The notes beneath the pieces are model-generated. The model made no database searches and had not been told where the DNA came from. It saw only the letters and a list, made by a program, of their open reading frames with translations. Both the position numbers and the translations under genes were made by a program. DNA of 64,000 bases from Saccharomycopsis fibuligera x Saccharomycopsis cf. fibuligera. Lineage: Eukaryota > Ascomycota > Saccharomycetes > Ascoideales > Saccharomycopsidaceae. Shown here piece by piece: positions 48,247-61,600 of the stretch (position 1 is the stretch's first letter; the number at the start of each line of letters is the position of its first letter). The DNA is taken from the NCBI GenBank assembly GCA_001936135.1, contig CP012817.1:2108001-2172000 (forward strand), read 5' to 3'.

Positions 48247-50304
48247 ATGAGCAAAAGACCGGCGAGTCCTTCTAAGGAGCAATGGCCGAGCCCCTCGGGG
48301 CCAAAAAAACTTAAAGCGTTCGAAAATGACAGCACCAATATCAAGGTTTCTGTGCGGGTGAGACCGTTTACCGCCAAAGAGAAGAGCTCCAAGCAACCAA
48401 ATCTAGTGTCAATGGACCCAGATCGCCAGATAACTCAGCTTGATGCACCGCCAAATCAAGATATATTGGCAGATAAGCAAAGCTACAGGAGAAGTACCAC
48501 GTTTTCTCGGCGTTCAATGAGCAATCAGCCCAAAGTTTTCAAGTTTGATCATTCCTTATCTTCTTTTGATCCGAATGACAAATTGTTTGTAGATCAACAA
48601 GAAACTTATGAAACAGTCGGCAGAGAATACCTTTATCATACTTTGGATGGATACAATACTTGTGTTTTTGCATATGGGCAAACAGGATCAGGCAAATCAT
48701 ATACAATGATGGGATCTAACGATAACCCGGGTCTTATACCACGAATCTGCAGAGAGTTGTTCCAGAGATCAGAAAAACTTTTAAACGAAAAACAGATCAC
48801 AGTTACCGTCAAAATATCATATTTTGAAATTTATAATGAATATGTATACGATTTGTTGAATACACCTGAACTACAGTCGGAAAGTCTACAGTCAAAGTCA
48901 CTGCAGTCTCGGAGATCCACTATCAGTACGGGAACAGTAAAAGAAAGTTTACAGAAATTGAAAGTTAGAGAGTCACCAGAGTATGGGCCATATGTCGAAA
49001 ATCTAGTCGAGTTCCCCGTGAAAGACTATGATGAAGTTGCCAAATACTTTGAAATTGGGAATTCCAACAGAAAAACTGCAGCCACTAAAATGAACCTTTC
49101 ATCTTCCAGATCACACGCTATATTCACAATTTCTGTTAAACAGATAGAGTATTCAGACATTTTAACAGGCAAAGTGCAAAATGTGAAAAAGTCAACTCTA
49201 AGGCTCATTGATTTAGCTGGCTCTGAAAGACAAAGCTCAACGGGAGCTGTGGGGCAACGATTAAAAGAAGGATCAACTATAAACAAATCTTTGACATGCT
49301 TAGGAAGGGTTATAAATGCCTTAGCAAAAGCCAATACCAATCAAGTATCAGAAAAACCCGAAAAGTCATTAATTCCCTACAGGGACTCTACACTCACCTG
49401 GATTTTGAAAGAATCCCTTGGGGGAAACTCTAAAACAGCAATGATCGCTTGCATATCACCTTGTGATTATGAAGAAACTTTATCAACATTATGGTATGCA
49501 AGTAATGCAAAAAAAATAAAAACAGATGCAAAAATTAATAAAGACGAAGCTTCTAAATTAAACGATGAACTTTCCAACAAGCTACATTATATGCAGAATA
49601 AAATTAAGCAGCTTGAAGCTGAACTTTCCAAAAAGTCAATAAGCCAAAAAGCAGAGAAAGAAAAGGAGATTATTCAAGCCACTCAGCATAAAATAAGCAA
49701 TAACTACAAAAAATATCTTGAATATTATGATGAAAAACTCATAGAAGAAGAAAGTAAAAACAGGATACTTATCAACGAAATTAATAGGCTAAGAGCAGAA
49801 AATATGGAACTCAATAACAGTCTAAACTCGATTATAGGGCCTATATTTAATGATAGTTATCACCAAGATAACAACGATGCTGACGAGGATGTTAAAAAAG
49901 TGTTACAAATTAAAAACAAAAAACTTGAAATAAATTTAAAACGAAGCAAAACTGTTAATTTTACCACTTTAGCACCAATCAAATCACCAAGAAAAAATTC
50001 CACAGTTGATCCTACTTCTCCATACAAAGCAAGCCCTAGGAGCTTGAAAGATCTAGCCGAGAAAGATAAAGAAAACAGCCTCACTTTGGGCACAAAAAAT
50101 GGTGACTTCCATCCAAGCCCTTCACAAAGCCCTTCGTCAAGGAAGGCCAACGTCGAAAGCACAAAAATGAAAAAATTTGACGAACTTTTTCGGGCTTTTG
50201 ATGACCTCAAAAACACTTGTCAACAAACCCAGACTAGCATGCAAAATGATTTGCAAAGATTTAATCCGGAAAAATTCAAAAATAATTTTACAACCGAAGA
50301 TTAA
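48247..50304 (+). CDS. Kinesin-3-like N-terminal motor protein
   Basis: 685 residues. The motor domain spans about 30-425: NIKVSVRVRP, P-loop GQTGSGKSYTMMG (about 143), switch I NLSSSRSHA (about 283), switch II LIDLAGSE (about 319), then KEGSTINKSL and IPYRDSTLTWILKESLGGNS. The loop VRESPEYGPYVENL and SLTCLGRVINALAKA resemble the KIF1/Unc104 (kinesin-3) class. Two insertions are unusual. One is a Ser/Arg-rich stretch between the first strands, the other a LQSESLQSKSLQSRR repeat before VRESP. A coiled coil follows the motor (about 440-560) and the tail is Ser/Pro-rich and basic. I see neither the FHA nor the PH domain of long kinesin-3s. The ATG at 48139 is embedded in forkhead motifs, so MSKRPASPSK at 48247 is taken as start. 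Confidence 0.85.
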   Translation: MSKRPASPSKEQWPSPSGPKKLKAFENDSTNIKVSVRVRPFTAKEKSSKQPNLVSMDPDRQITQLDAPPNQDILADKQSYRRSTTFSRRSMSNQPKVFKFDHSLSSFDPNDKLFVDQQETYETVGREYLYHTLDGYNTCVFAYGQTGSGKSYTMMGSNDNPGLIPRICRELFQRSEKLLNEKQITVTVKISYFEIYNEYVYDLLNTPELQSESLQSKSLQSRRSTISTGTVKESLQKLKVRESPEYGPYVENLVEFPVKDYDEVAKYFEIGNSNRKTAATKMNLSSSRSHAIFTISVKQIEYSDILTGKVQNVKKSTLRLIDLAGSERQSSTGAVGQRLKEGSTINKSLTCLGRVINALAKANTNQVSEKPEKSLIPYRDSTLTWILKESLGGNSKTAMIACISPCDYEETLSTLWYASNAKKIKTDAKINKDEASKLNDELSNKLHYMQNKIKQLEAELSKKSISQKAEKEKEIIQATQHKISNNYKKYLEYYDEKLIEEESKNRILINEINRLRAENMELNNSLNSIIGPIFNDSYHQDNNDADEDVKKVLQIKNKKLEINLKRSKTVNFTTLAPIKSPRKNSTVDPTSPYKASPRSLKDLAEKDKENSLTLGTKNGDFHPSPSQSPSSRKANVESTKMKKFDELFRAFDDLKNTCQQTQTSMQNDLQRFNPEKFKNNFTTED

Positions 50305-50506
50305 GCTAAGGTATTTTTTCTTTCCCTTTTCTGCTTCCTTAAATTTGGTTTTTTACTATCGTGCTTCGTGCTTATTCATTGTACTTTTATGTTGTTAGTT
50401 TATTTTATTGTCTATTTTACAGGTTAACTTTCTTTGTCGGACTTATATACTTATTTTTGATATTGTATTTGTGTGTTATATTATGGTTATTTTTTAGTCA
50501 AATTCT
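50305..50506. other. Short convergent intergenic region kinesin / FMT1
   Basis: About 200 bp of T-rich 3' UTR sequence shared by two converging genes. No gene seen. Confidence 0.5.
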
Positions 50507-51628
50507 TCACAAATCCTTTTTACTTGTAAACACATTCGGCGTGTCACCAGCCTTTTTCTTCAATTTAGACATGAATACCTCAGCATCCTCTTCACCAAAA
50601 CATTCGAATTTGAATTTGTCACAAGACACAAAACCATCATTTACTTTAATGATAACTTTCTGCTTATCTTCACCTAACTGAAACTCTCCATTTTGAGTCA
50701 ATGTTTCAACACCTTGATCTTCGGCTTTTATATTGTACAAAATTACTCTTCTATACCCCTGTTGTTGCTTTTTCTTCTTCTTGAGATTTATTTCCTTAAA
50801 TGAGTATAAAGGCCCTAAGACATTTATTCTTCTAACAAGCTGATCCTTACCGTATTCGTTCCAGTGAATTTCCTTCATTGAGGGGCTAATTTTACTAGCA
50901 TATGAGTAATCGTATTTCAGTTGCTGCACCGGAAGTTGTTGCACGTTCTTATAAAGGCCGCCCTGTAACACCTTCACTAACAAGTCACTTCCAACAACTG
51001 CAAGTTTATTTCTCAAACTATCAAAGGTCTCTTGTTTATCAAGAGATATTTCATCTGATTGTAACACAATTTTTCCTTGGTCAAACTTGGTAGGATGTAA
51101 AGTTTGCACCGTGACCCCAGTTGTTGCATCATTATTTAGTAGTGCATATTGAAGAGGTGAAGCTCCTGAATATTTTGGCAACAAGGAAGGGTGCACGTTC
51201 AACCCACAATATTTTAAGCTTTTAATAAAATCAGCCGGTATCAACTTACCATAAGAGACCGCAATTGCAACATCATACTGATTTTGTTGTAGGTCATTGA
51301 TTTCTTGTTTAGTTTCTGCTCTAATGATATTTGTACCTAATTGTTCAGCAACTTTAACAATAGGCACATCTACTGATGTAGTAAGCCCTCTTCCAGAAAA
51401 CTTTGCTGGCCTTGCAATAAGATCCACATTAGAAATTAATTCTGCATTATTAGATTGAAGGTCAATTAATGATTTGAAACTTTTGATGCTGAACTCATCT
51501 GAACCGAAAAACGCAATATTTAATTTATTTTGCCATGATTTGGATGATGCAAAGGATCTTCTCGATTGGTACCGATTGAAATATCTGAAATAGACAGTTG
51601 TTTTTGCTGTTTTGCTAAAGCAAAACAT
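50507..51628 (-). CDS. FMT1: Fmt1, mitochondrial methionyl-tRNA formyltransferase
   Basis: 373 residues. The first 35 residues are basic and hydroxylated (TVYFRYFNRYQSRRSFASS), a mitochondrial presequence. The fold then starts KLNIAFFGSDEFSIKSFKSL. The active-site region is intact: NVHPSLLPKYSGASPLQYALLN supplies the conserved Asn and His, and TKFDQGKIVLQ the catalytic Asp. The C-terminal domain (YASKISPSMKEIHWN ... RRINVLGPLYSF) binds the tRNA acceptor arm. The enzyme formylates initiator Met-tRNA with 10-formyl-THF for mitochondrial translation. The start is the first ATG. A 9-bp perfect inverted repeat lies about 43 bp upstream. Confidence 0.95.
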   Translation of the reverse strand: MFCFSKTAKTTVYFRYFNRYQSRRSFASSKSWQNKLNIAFFGSDEFSIKSFKSLIDLQSNNAELISNVDLIARPAKFSGRGLTTSVDVPIVKVAEQLGTNIIRAETKQEINDLQQNQYDVAIAVSYGKLIPADFIKSLKYCGLNVHPSLLPKYSGASPLQYALLNNDATTGVTVQTLHPTKFDQGKIVLQSDEISLDKQETFDSLRNKLAVVGSDLLVKVLQGGLYKNVQQLPVQQLKYDYSYASKISPSMKEIHWNEYGKDQLVRRINVLGPLYSFKEINLKKKKKQQQGYRRVILYNIKAEDQGVETLTQNGEFQLGEDKQKVIIKVNDGFVSCDKFKFECFGEEDAEVFMSKLKKKAGDTPNVFTSKKDL

Positions 51629-52634
51629 AATAGCGTTCAGTTTGTTGCTTCTCCAGGTATATTACCCCAAGCCCGAATTCCAAATTCGGGCGTGTAAGAC
51701 TTAAAACGTGCCTATCTCGAACTAAAAATTACCAAGGCATCCTTACACAACAACTTAACCCGTACACCATGTATGTCGTGCCTTTAACCTAGCTCCTCCG
51801 CTTATAATGTTTTTTATTGCATTGTTCAAACGAATAGGAAACTTCCTTGCAAAAGCAAAAGAAGCAAAAATTTAAATCTCGTCCTTTCATTTCTATCGAT
51901 ATGCTGACAAACAACATATATAGAGATATATCAAAAGAAGGACCACCGAGACTCCACGGAAAACACATGGAGATATAACTCTACATTTCTTGGTCCCTGA
52001 TTAATACCTTATCTCTCAAAGTGCACAAAGCTGTAAAGGATCATATAATATCAAACTCGTAAATAACACTATTTTATTAGTAGCTGCAATTTCAATGTTT
52101 AACATGGACGACTACTCTCAATATATAAAGCTAAAGTGCTTATAGCTGGCTTATACACACAGACAAGGTGCTAAGACTCCCTCATGTATCACTATCTAGG
52201 TTAATTTGTTTTTGAGGTCTCGAATTTATGCGAGTTCTGTCTTTCAAAGATAACTTTAGATGATTTCTGTATCTGTCTCTGTATCTATCTCTGTATATAG
52301 GTTCTATAGCTTTTCAAATGTATATAATAATTTATGATTCAACGACATTATTATTAATGACATGATGGGTCTACAAGTTCATGAGATTGTAACTAAAAAA
52401 ATCAAATAAATTCCTTTATAGTCAAAAATGTAAAGCCTCTAAATAAAAGTGTAGAGGTCAAGATAATGGGAAAAATATACATGAGATGAAAAAACGTCAG
52501 CTTCCAATATATAGCAATACTCTAAGAAAATAAATTGACAACATTAAGTGAAAAATCGAAAAAAAAATTTAAAAAAAGGAAAAATGTGGCAGCAACAAAG
52601 AAATTTTGTACACCAAAAATTCACGCTGACTCAA
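51629..52634. other. Intergenic: FMT1 promoter and VPS13 3' end
   Basis: About 1 kb between two minus-strand genes. It holds the 51671-51691 inverted repeat and a short TCTGTATC-type repeat (about 52262-52300). Neither strand shows a credible gene. Confidence 0.55.
51671..51691. repeat. Perfect inverted repeat GCCCGAATT-cca-AATTCGGGC
   Basis: Nine-base arms (51671-51679 and 51683-51691) with a 3-nt loop, 43 bp upstream of the FMT1 ATG. It also reads as CCG-N11-CGG, an everted Zn2Cys6-type half-site pair. Confidence 0.7.
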
Positions 52635-55600
52635 TTATAGAACAGATTGACAATGACGGTTATATTGATTAACAGCAATGGCAATTCTATTATAAAGGAA
52701 TTTTTTCGAACGCAAATCAGGAATTGGAATGAATGGTCCAGGTCTATTATCAAACAAACCAATCTTAATGCCAGTTTTTTCCAAAACAATTGACTTAATT
52801 TCCTCATAACTAATTTGCCAACGAGCTTCTAATTTGGTGATTGAAATCAACATAATACTCTTAAAAGTGATCATAAATACAAGTTCGCCCCCCGGAAGCA
52901 CCATATGAGCCAAATATCTCTCAGTAGCCGAAAACTCTCCTCCATTAATAGTCTTCAACCAATATTGTCCCTGGGCTTCTTCAATAGAATAACTTCTCAC
53001 AATGCCGTCGTGTCCCACAACACGAGGTAGCCTAACCTTATCCAAAGCATTGTTGTCAAACACTGTAGTTGTATTACGGATGCCTTCACTAATATTAGAT
53101 GTCAAATCAAACACACCAATCGCAGCTTTAGTAGGCAACCCTATAATACCTTTTCCGATACCTTTGAAAAACCCGGATGTTCCTTCTGATGATGCACCTT
53201 CAATTGGTGCCAAAGCAATACCACTGACGCCACTAGAAATAGATTCAACAAAAGAAGTTGCACCTGATCTAAAGCCAACAAGCGCATGGTTAGGTTTATT
53301 TCTGCGTAAATTGTAACGTCTTCTTTCTTGATAACTTTTGTCCAAAGTTGCCAAAGATAGACCTTTAGCCACAGATCCTGTAAACCTTGCAACACTATCA
53401 GAAACCCCAAATACAGACTTTTTCAAGAAACTTAAGCCACCTTTTGCGATACTAATTCCGAGTTCTTGTGGTCTGTCATTCATAATTAACCCTTGATATG
53501 GCTCATAGAATATATCCATGACACCGGAACTAAGATTGTTGAATAACCCAACAGGATTCCCCAAGAAATCGGCTGACCCTAAAACTTTATGCAACTGAAA
53601 AAAGAAGTCTTGACTGTAGTGAGTTTGAATAGAATGCAAAAGTATAGGAATTGGAACTCTAATATTCTCAATGAATAGTGCGTTCAATTTTATAGGAGCA
53701 TCATTAACATTTCCAATGGCCATCGTCAACACATTCAAAAAGAACATTAGTGCATTTTGAGAATCTGTTTTGTTGCTTGCAGCATTGACCCTTTCAGTTC
53801 TAACAAAAGAAAGATTTATCTGTGTTGGTTGCAAATGTAGAGCTTCAAAATAGATATCTTGGCCGACAACCGCAGTGGAAGGTTTCGGAATCTCTATTAC
53901 TTCTTCGCACAAAACTTCTCTCTTTTCCTCTTTTTTGCCTAATGGAATCTTTGAGAATTCTAATATGGCAAATAAGAAGTCTTCATCAATATCAATGGTA
54001 ATCTCCTGAAGCAATAGCGTTGCATATTTCACATACAAAACACCATGACTATCATCCTTCACTCTACTGATGGAGAAGTGAAAAGTAGGATGAACTTCAA
54101 CCTCTTGGCTAGTTTGCGGAACCACTGATGGATAAATGACAATTGGAAACATTCCGCCAAACAATTGATTATCGACTTGCACCCACTTTAAATTCCAAAT
54201 TATTGTCTGATAGAGTTCAGATTCATTGTACTTCACTTCTAGGCCCCTGAATGTGATATAGCACAACTCTTGAAGCTTATTGTTTATGAGTGATAAACCT
54301 AACCCTTTAAAATTTATTGCAACACGCATAGAATAATGCTCATCTTCAGCTGCTTCAATCTTACTTCTAGTTTCAAGAGCAATACTAGAACTAGATCTCG
54401 ATCCTGTTTTGTAAATGTTTGTTGGGTCCGAATCACTAATGACTAAAGCTTGAGTTGGGCCATCAGCAACAATATTGATATCAACTGCAGAGCTAGATAA
54501 ATTTTTGAATTGTGGAAGATGCATGACACCAAGATTACCTATTTCTGCAAGCTGAATACTTCTGTCTTTACCATGAGATCTCAAAACAAGCTCTTTGACA
54601 ATCCCAGCAGGATAGTCCCATGCGTAAGGCATAACGCTCTTAGGAGGAATTTTGTAAAAGATAGGTTTAAAATGATTATCTTTCTTAACAGGAGCCCCAC
54701 TTTCATCAATATATGGATTACTTTGGTAGAAAACAAACTCCGTATTACTGAAATTTCTAATAGAGTATGGCCAACGACCTTGAGCATCTTGTATGCGCAC
54801 AAACAAAGTGGCATTCTCCAATAACACAACAACTTTTAAAAGAACATGCCCAGTGTTTTGTTTTAATATTTTGAGGAATACCTCGCCAATATCTTTAATA
54901 CTAAATGGAGATGACCATTGAGAATTACCGCCCAAGTATCTAATCTTTAATTCCTTATCTTCTCCTGAACAAGTTTGTAATAATGGCAACGATTCTCCTG
55001 GTTTTATGCTCAATATATTAGACGATCCAATTTCATTGATGTTGAGCTCATGCGAGAGGTTATTTGTAATAATAAATCTTGGCGAAATGGTCACCACTTT
55101 AGTATTCAAATATTTACCTTCGCCCTCTTTAATGTCAACTCCGACATTGATTTCGGAACGTTTATCCTTCACTGGCATAGAAAGATTAAAAAATTGGCCA
55201 ATTGCATCTAAACTAATTTCTCTACTCCATTGAGAATCCGCAACATTTAAAAATGCTCTATTTTTTCTATCGCCATCATTTTCAAACGAAAACATCTTTG
55301 GCTGAGACGATTTCATCTTGTTTGGATCATCCAAGTTTGAAGTTGCAATGGAATGCAAAGCATTATATTTTTCTCCCAAGACTAAATTCTGACCCGTTCT
55401 ATTCAAGATAATGTAAGGAGAGTAAATAGATACTTTGATACCAACACCAGCTTCATTGCTTCTGCTATAAGCAATATTCAATCTAAGTTTTTGCTTATCC
55501 TCATGCATCAAATCTAATCTATTATCAATTGGGAAATCACTGTCTGTAGAAGAGTTAATAATGGCAAATTCACTCTTTCCAAAACCACAATTCAATGGTT

Positions 55601-58600
55601 CAACACTCAAAAGAAGTAAGTGAGCTAAATTAACAAAGTGAATATTAGATGATGTTCCCTTTTTAAGTGTAACAATCCATGATCTTCTAATAGTTTTGTC
55701 ATAAATACGGTACTTCATATCATAAGGCAACAAATTCTCGATTTGCAATGGTGAAGAAATAATAATTTCAAGATGTGGGTATATTCTTCTTACACTGTCA
55801 GGATACTTTTTAGCATCAACTTGGAAATAAAATGATGAATCTTCTCTGTTACCAGCCGCAGTACATTCCAAAGAAGCAGACTGGTCATAAAGAGTCTTCC
55901 AATGAATTCTTGATGATGACCAGTTGTAAGAAGAGCCAGAAATGTCAGGTTTGACTGCAACTGGTTCTTTGTAAACACGGTCGATAGGCAATGCGAAAGA
56001 CTCACCAGCACCAATTGGATAAACCTCATTGACGCCCATATCAGAAGATAAACCAACTCCAACAAGTATACCAACACCAGAGGTATTTTTCACAGTTATG
56101 GTAGATTTCAAAACAATTTGTTTCACGTTGTCTTCGGTTAATACAACAGAACATGCAAGACGATTATGAACGCCCTGAATTGGTGGGCTCATCATAAATA
56201 GCTCTTCACCTTCACCGATCAAAGATATCGAATCCACATTCTTGTATGGTGATCCAACTAATTCAACAGCAATAGCACCTTTATTGCTATCAACATCCAA
56301 GTTTTCACGAATCTCGGTCCAGTCTTCAAATTGCCATGGAATTGTTTCATTTTGCTTAATAGTACGAATATTAGATCTTGATGATTTATCTTCAGAGTCA
56401 ATCCAAACCTTAATGTCATAACCGGTTTGATTCAAAATCGTGTAAGGAGCATTAGAACCACGTGGTGCAACATTAATATCGGTTGATACCAATGAATACA
56501 TCTGGGATAACAAAGTGATAGTACGAGTCGAAAGGGTTACTTCTGCAATATCTCTAGAAATCACATCAACATTTAAAGTACCGCCTTCCTTATCCAAGAT
56601 CTTGGAAACGTGAAATGCAACAGTCCACGGTTCAACTAACGGTTCCCATGACGACCTTGCATAATTAAAGATGTTGACATAGGACTGAACTTGCGCACTA
56701 AGATCGAGATTAGTTGACCAATTTTCAGCTACCACATTGAATTGTTTGACGTTCATGTCGATGACCGGTAATTCATGAACATCACCAAGAATAACAAGTC
56801 TCAATCCTTCGAAATCAGCATTCAACAGTTCAGCCTTGATGACGGTCTCTGGCTTAAGTAAACTATCAGACTTTTTTGATTTACTAGAATGGTCTGAATG
56901 GAAAGATGAAGCATAAAAACTTTTAGACAATTTTTTTCTAAATTCTTTGGTGAAAACCGTGTATCCTGAATCTCCTTCCTCTGTGTCTTTCGCCATATCT
57001 TCCGCAGAATAGCCAGCCAATTCATATGCCCTATTGATGATATTAATAGCTAGTCTAATATCGCTTAAAGATAAACGCAACACTAACGGCTCAATTGAAA
57101 TTTGCACGTTTGATAATAACTTTGTTGGCGTTGAATTATGCGCATCGTAAGCAAAAGAAGCAGAAAAATCATCAATTATACGTAATCTGCTATCAAAATT
57201 GTTCATACGACACAAGAACAGACCGACATTGTTGGCCATTAATGTTGCAGTATTTTGACTAGACACAAGTAATTGGCCTAATTTTAATACAATCGCTTCT
57301 GTATCAATAGCAGTTGGATCTGACAACAAAATGACAGAAAAGTCAATAATGTTGATAGTATATGAGATTTTGCTAGATGATTGCGATTGGTTATATTGCT
57401 TGAGAACAGCAGAAGATCCTTTATGAGATTCTCCGATTTCTTGGTCTTTGTCTTCTTCCTTTCCATCTTCTTCATCTTCGTCACCCTCTGTGATAGTTGC
57501 CAAACCTTCGGCTTTTTGATTATCACCGAGTCCAAAACCTTTGTTAGCATAATCTTTCAAGGCAAACAAGTAATCAAGAGCAAGAATCATCTTTGGGCTG
57601 TCCACGGTTAGCATAAAAGTTAGCTGCTTATCTTCAATTTTCCCATCCGAATAAACTTTACACATGAATTGATAATTGTCATGATCCACTTCTGGAATAA
57701 TTTCTGTAAACAAGTTGTCCTTATTGAGTCTAATGTCCTCAACTGTGAATGAACGCGTATAAATATTGGAAACATAATGTGAGTTCTCTTTCATTTGGAA
57801 ATCAACTCCTATGTCATTTAACGAAAATCTTGATAGCCGTTTTTTCTTCACTGTATTAACATCCACAACTTCTTTGGTATCGTTATAAATAGATAAGGCT
57901 AATTTACCAACTTGAAATTTGAAGTCAAGCTTCGGATGCTCCAAGTCCGCAGGTTGGGCTTCTTCATTGGTATGGAACAAATCTTTTGAGCCCTTGTTGT
58001 TTTCATTCGAGGAGCTAATGCCGGCTGGAGAAACAGTAATTGAAGAGCGAATGGCATCCTCTTCTATTCTTTTCAAAAGCTCATATTCTATTTCATATTG
58101 AAGAACCCCTGGAACTGTTTGTATAAGCTGCATTAGATACAGCAATTGGTACTCGGTAAGTTTGATTTCAGAATCTGACATTTTACCCGAAATGATGGAG
58201 GATGGTCTTTCTGGATCGACTGCTGGATTATCATATCCGTTATCAATTTTAAACGTCATATCTATCCCATCGATTATGTTCAAAAATTGTTTTCTACCAT
58301 CAAAATAAAAATCAGATGTCACTTGTGTAGACGTAAGACTAGCAATAATTTTACTTAAAATAGCACCATTTTTCTCTTCAATTTTCTCAAATATATTGTT
58401 AGCTCTAAACTCACCCAAATATGCTGTAAAATTATCATAATTGCGTAAATTGGTACCTTCCAATTTTGGAAAGACAATAATTGGCGTTTTAATCAAAATG
58501 TCATATGACATTTTGTTATTGTTATTGTCATCAATTTGTGCTGGGCTAATTTTATTATAATTAGAATCTCTAGCTGAATCAAATAAGGACTTCATACGCA

Positions 58601-61600
58601 AAAAATTCATAATATAACCCATGATTTTCTTAAGGGGCTCTTCGATTAAGTTAATTCTCATTGAGCCTGTCTTAAACTCAACTTTAGAACTGAACAAATT
58701 AGTATTTGTTTGTGCATCATAGGTTTCATAAAACACTTCGGCTAAATCTTCACCTTCAATACTGATTAATTTTCTTGAAATTGAATCTCTTGGAGAACCT
58801 TCATTAATCTCATCATGTAGCGTTAATGCACCCAACTTAAAATGTACCTTTAATCTTTCCGGGAACACTACAACATTAACATCACCGGTATTCAATTGCA
58901 TCGTAGCCAATTTAACATGATCATCCAACAAAACTAAAATGATTCTCTCGAGACCAATTGTGACACTAATCATTTGAGGTGCTGCCTCAGTATCTTCTTC
59001 AGTATTGTGACGAAGTAAATCAGCTGGTGTTTCTTCTGCATTAGGATCGGTAAATGTTGTCATAATGTAAGTATAGATAGTAAGTAAGCTTCTTCTGTTA
59101 ATTACTGCCTTCACGGCTGCAATATTGAGTTTTATGTCTTGATCATAGAGTTCAATTGGCTCATTGTTGAGTTCAACAATTCTTTGAGATCTTCTGTATT
59201 TAACAGTCACCAAATCCTTCTTCACACCCTGTTGTTCGTAAATCTCTTCATCATTTTGAGTGAAATTGTTGGATGAAATGATTTTTTTAAACTCTTCTGG
59301 ACCACTTTTTTCAACGCGGTCGATAAAGTTCACATCAGATAAAAGCAAATCAACATTAATTTCCTTAAGAGTTTTCACAAAAATCATTTCAAAATTTTCA
59401 CAAATTAAATCAATAATAGCTTCAGGTGGCCTGAAAGGTGAATCAATGCATTTATATAAGGTCAACTTGAATACATTGACCTTAAAGTTGAAATCAAATT
59501 GATGTTGCTTTTCTTGTAAAGGATCACTAGTAGTCGACAATGCAGATGATTGACTCTTCAATTTTGGTCTCTCTAGTTCAAAGTGATCTAATCGCTTGTT
59601 ATCATCATTAGCATTATCATCATCGAGTTCGAAATCATCTTCCTGCTCTTCGTCGCTCTCTTCAATGAAAGACAATGCATCACTAAACTCGTTATCGCCT
59701 TGAGCATTTTGAAAAACATCCAAAAGGGAATCATCACCAGTCTCCCCATCATTGCTCTTTTCTGCAGTTTCGACGTTTTTATCCTCAAATTCAGGAATTA
59801 ACTTTTTTAATAATTGAAGCATAACTTTATACTGGTAGTCAGATATCTTTGCATCAATTTGTGGCACATCACCAGAAACTTTGACTTTGGTAAAATTATA
59901 AGCTTGTGGCAATATAGAAATTTGTAATAGAAAATCTGTATTAAAATTTTTCAAGATCAATGCTGGTGGTGCTTCGTTATCATTTGTTATTGAATTGCCA
60001 TTATTATGTAGTTGCTCAATGGTCGATTTAATAGTTGGCCCAATTAAAAGTTGTGCATCATGCAAGCGAAGATTGAATTTATCATACATTAATTCGTTCA
60101 ACTTAGACCAATCAACGTCGCTAAACTCTGTAGGTGGTTTAGATTTCAACTCTGTTGCTTTGTTTTTATCAATCAAATCACTTACAACGCTTATATGACC
60201 TGCATCTATGATACCACATGGAGACTTCCAATCCTTGGGGTCTAAGGGAAGAATAATTAACGGTGCCTGCAAATCAAGCTGGGTATTGATTGTTTTATGT
60301 TCCTCTAAAGCATAACGAAGTCCCAATTTTGTTTGCGTGGTTAAACCTTCCACTGTCGCTTCGGCAGCATTCATTATAGCGCTTATAGTATCTTGATGTT
60401 GTTTAGGAGGTGTGAAAAAATGGACAATTTTTTCAACAAATCCAGTGTGGTAAAAAATAGTCATACTTTTCAATTTTGCCATCAATTTAGAATCAGCACT
60501 TTCGTCCAATGGGTTTGACTCAAATGAAACTTGAAAAAATGGTTCTTTATCATTGGTATCAGATGAATCTATATGGGCTTCATGATTATGTAAATTTTGC
60601 TGCATTGGTTTGATACTGACAATATGCTTATATAATGATGAGCTATCATCACTATCTTCCACTTTGAACTCCTGCAAAGTGAACTTACTAAGAACTGAAT
60701 TAGGTCTTTCAAAAAGTTGGAAATTGCAACCTTCCCACATAATTTCTGCTAAATTTGATGTTCTATCTCTTATTCTGAATGAACCTTTCTCCAAAGATGC
60801 AAATAATTTCAATTTGACTCTATCCTTAGGTATATCTATAGCATCAGCTAGCACTTGTTGTTCGTCAAATTCTATTGCACTAAATAGTTCCTGCTTTTGT
60901 TCTTCAGTCATAACTAAAGCATTGCTATCAGTGTTGTTGTCATCATGTAAAGAACCTCGAGAACCTTCAGTCAGAGCCGGTGTACTGCTCCACCAACCAC
61001 CAAACCAACCCTTGTTTGTTGTAGTAGTTGTCGCAGTGTTGGAAGATTTTGTGGTCTCTTTTTTGGCTATCTCTTCTGATTCTTGACTTTCTGCCTTTTG
61101 CTTTGCATCTTCTTTATCTATTGCATTTTGAATTTCCACTTTTTCCTTACGAAACTGAGTTCTTGCTAATGATCTGTAGAATTTGATGTCTTCATAAGAT
61201 ATTTTATCTTCTAATTCTTGCAAACTATTGAGGGTATCTGCACTTGGAACAATATTTTTCAGTTCTGCCGTTAACCTTTGTTTAAATAATTTGATATATG
61301 CCTTTCTATTATCTCTTCTATTTCTCATATATTCCCAAGACCATTTGTAATTTTTCTCATGAATTTCGTTCAAAACAACATGAGCGACATATTTGAACCA
61401 TAACCTTGGATGTTCTTTTGGAGTAATTGATTTCGCTGGTCTGTACTTTTTGAATTTGAATGTTTTGGCGTAAAATCTGTAATTTGATGCAGTATTTAAA
61501 ATATTTCTGTACTGATCGGAATCCAAATTGACTGCAAACTCCTTAAAAAATAATTCAGATAAAATGTGCGGATCCGTTTCTGTAGTGCCTAGTTTATTAA

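Noticed and set aside
51769-51776. ATGTATGT as a possible start plus splice donor on the + strand
   Set aside because: No branch site, acceptor and downstream coding frame exist before VPS13 on that strand.
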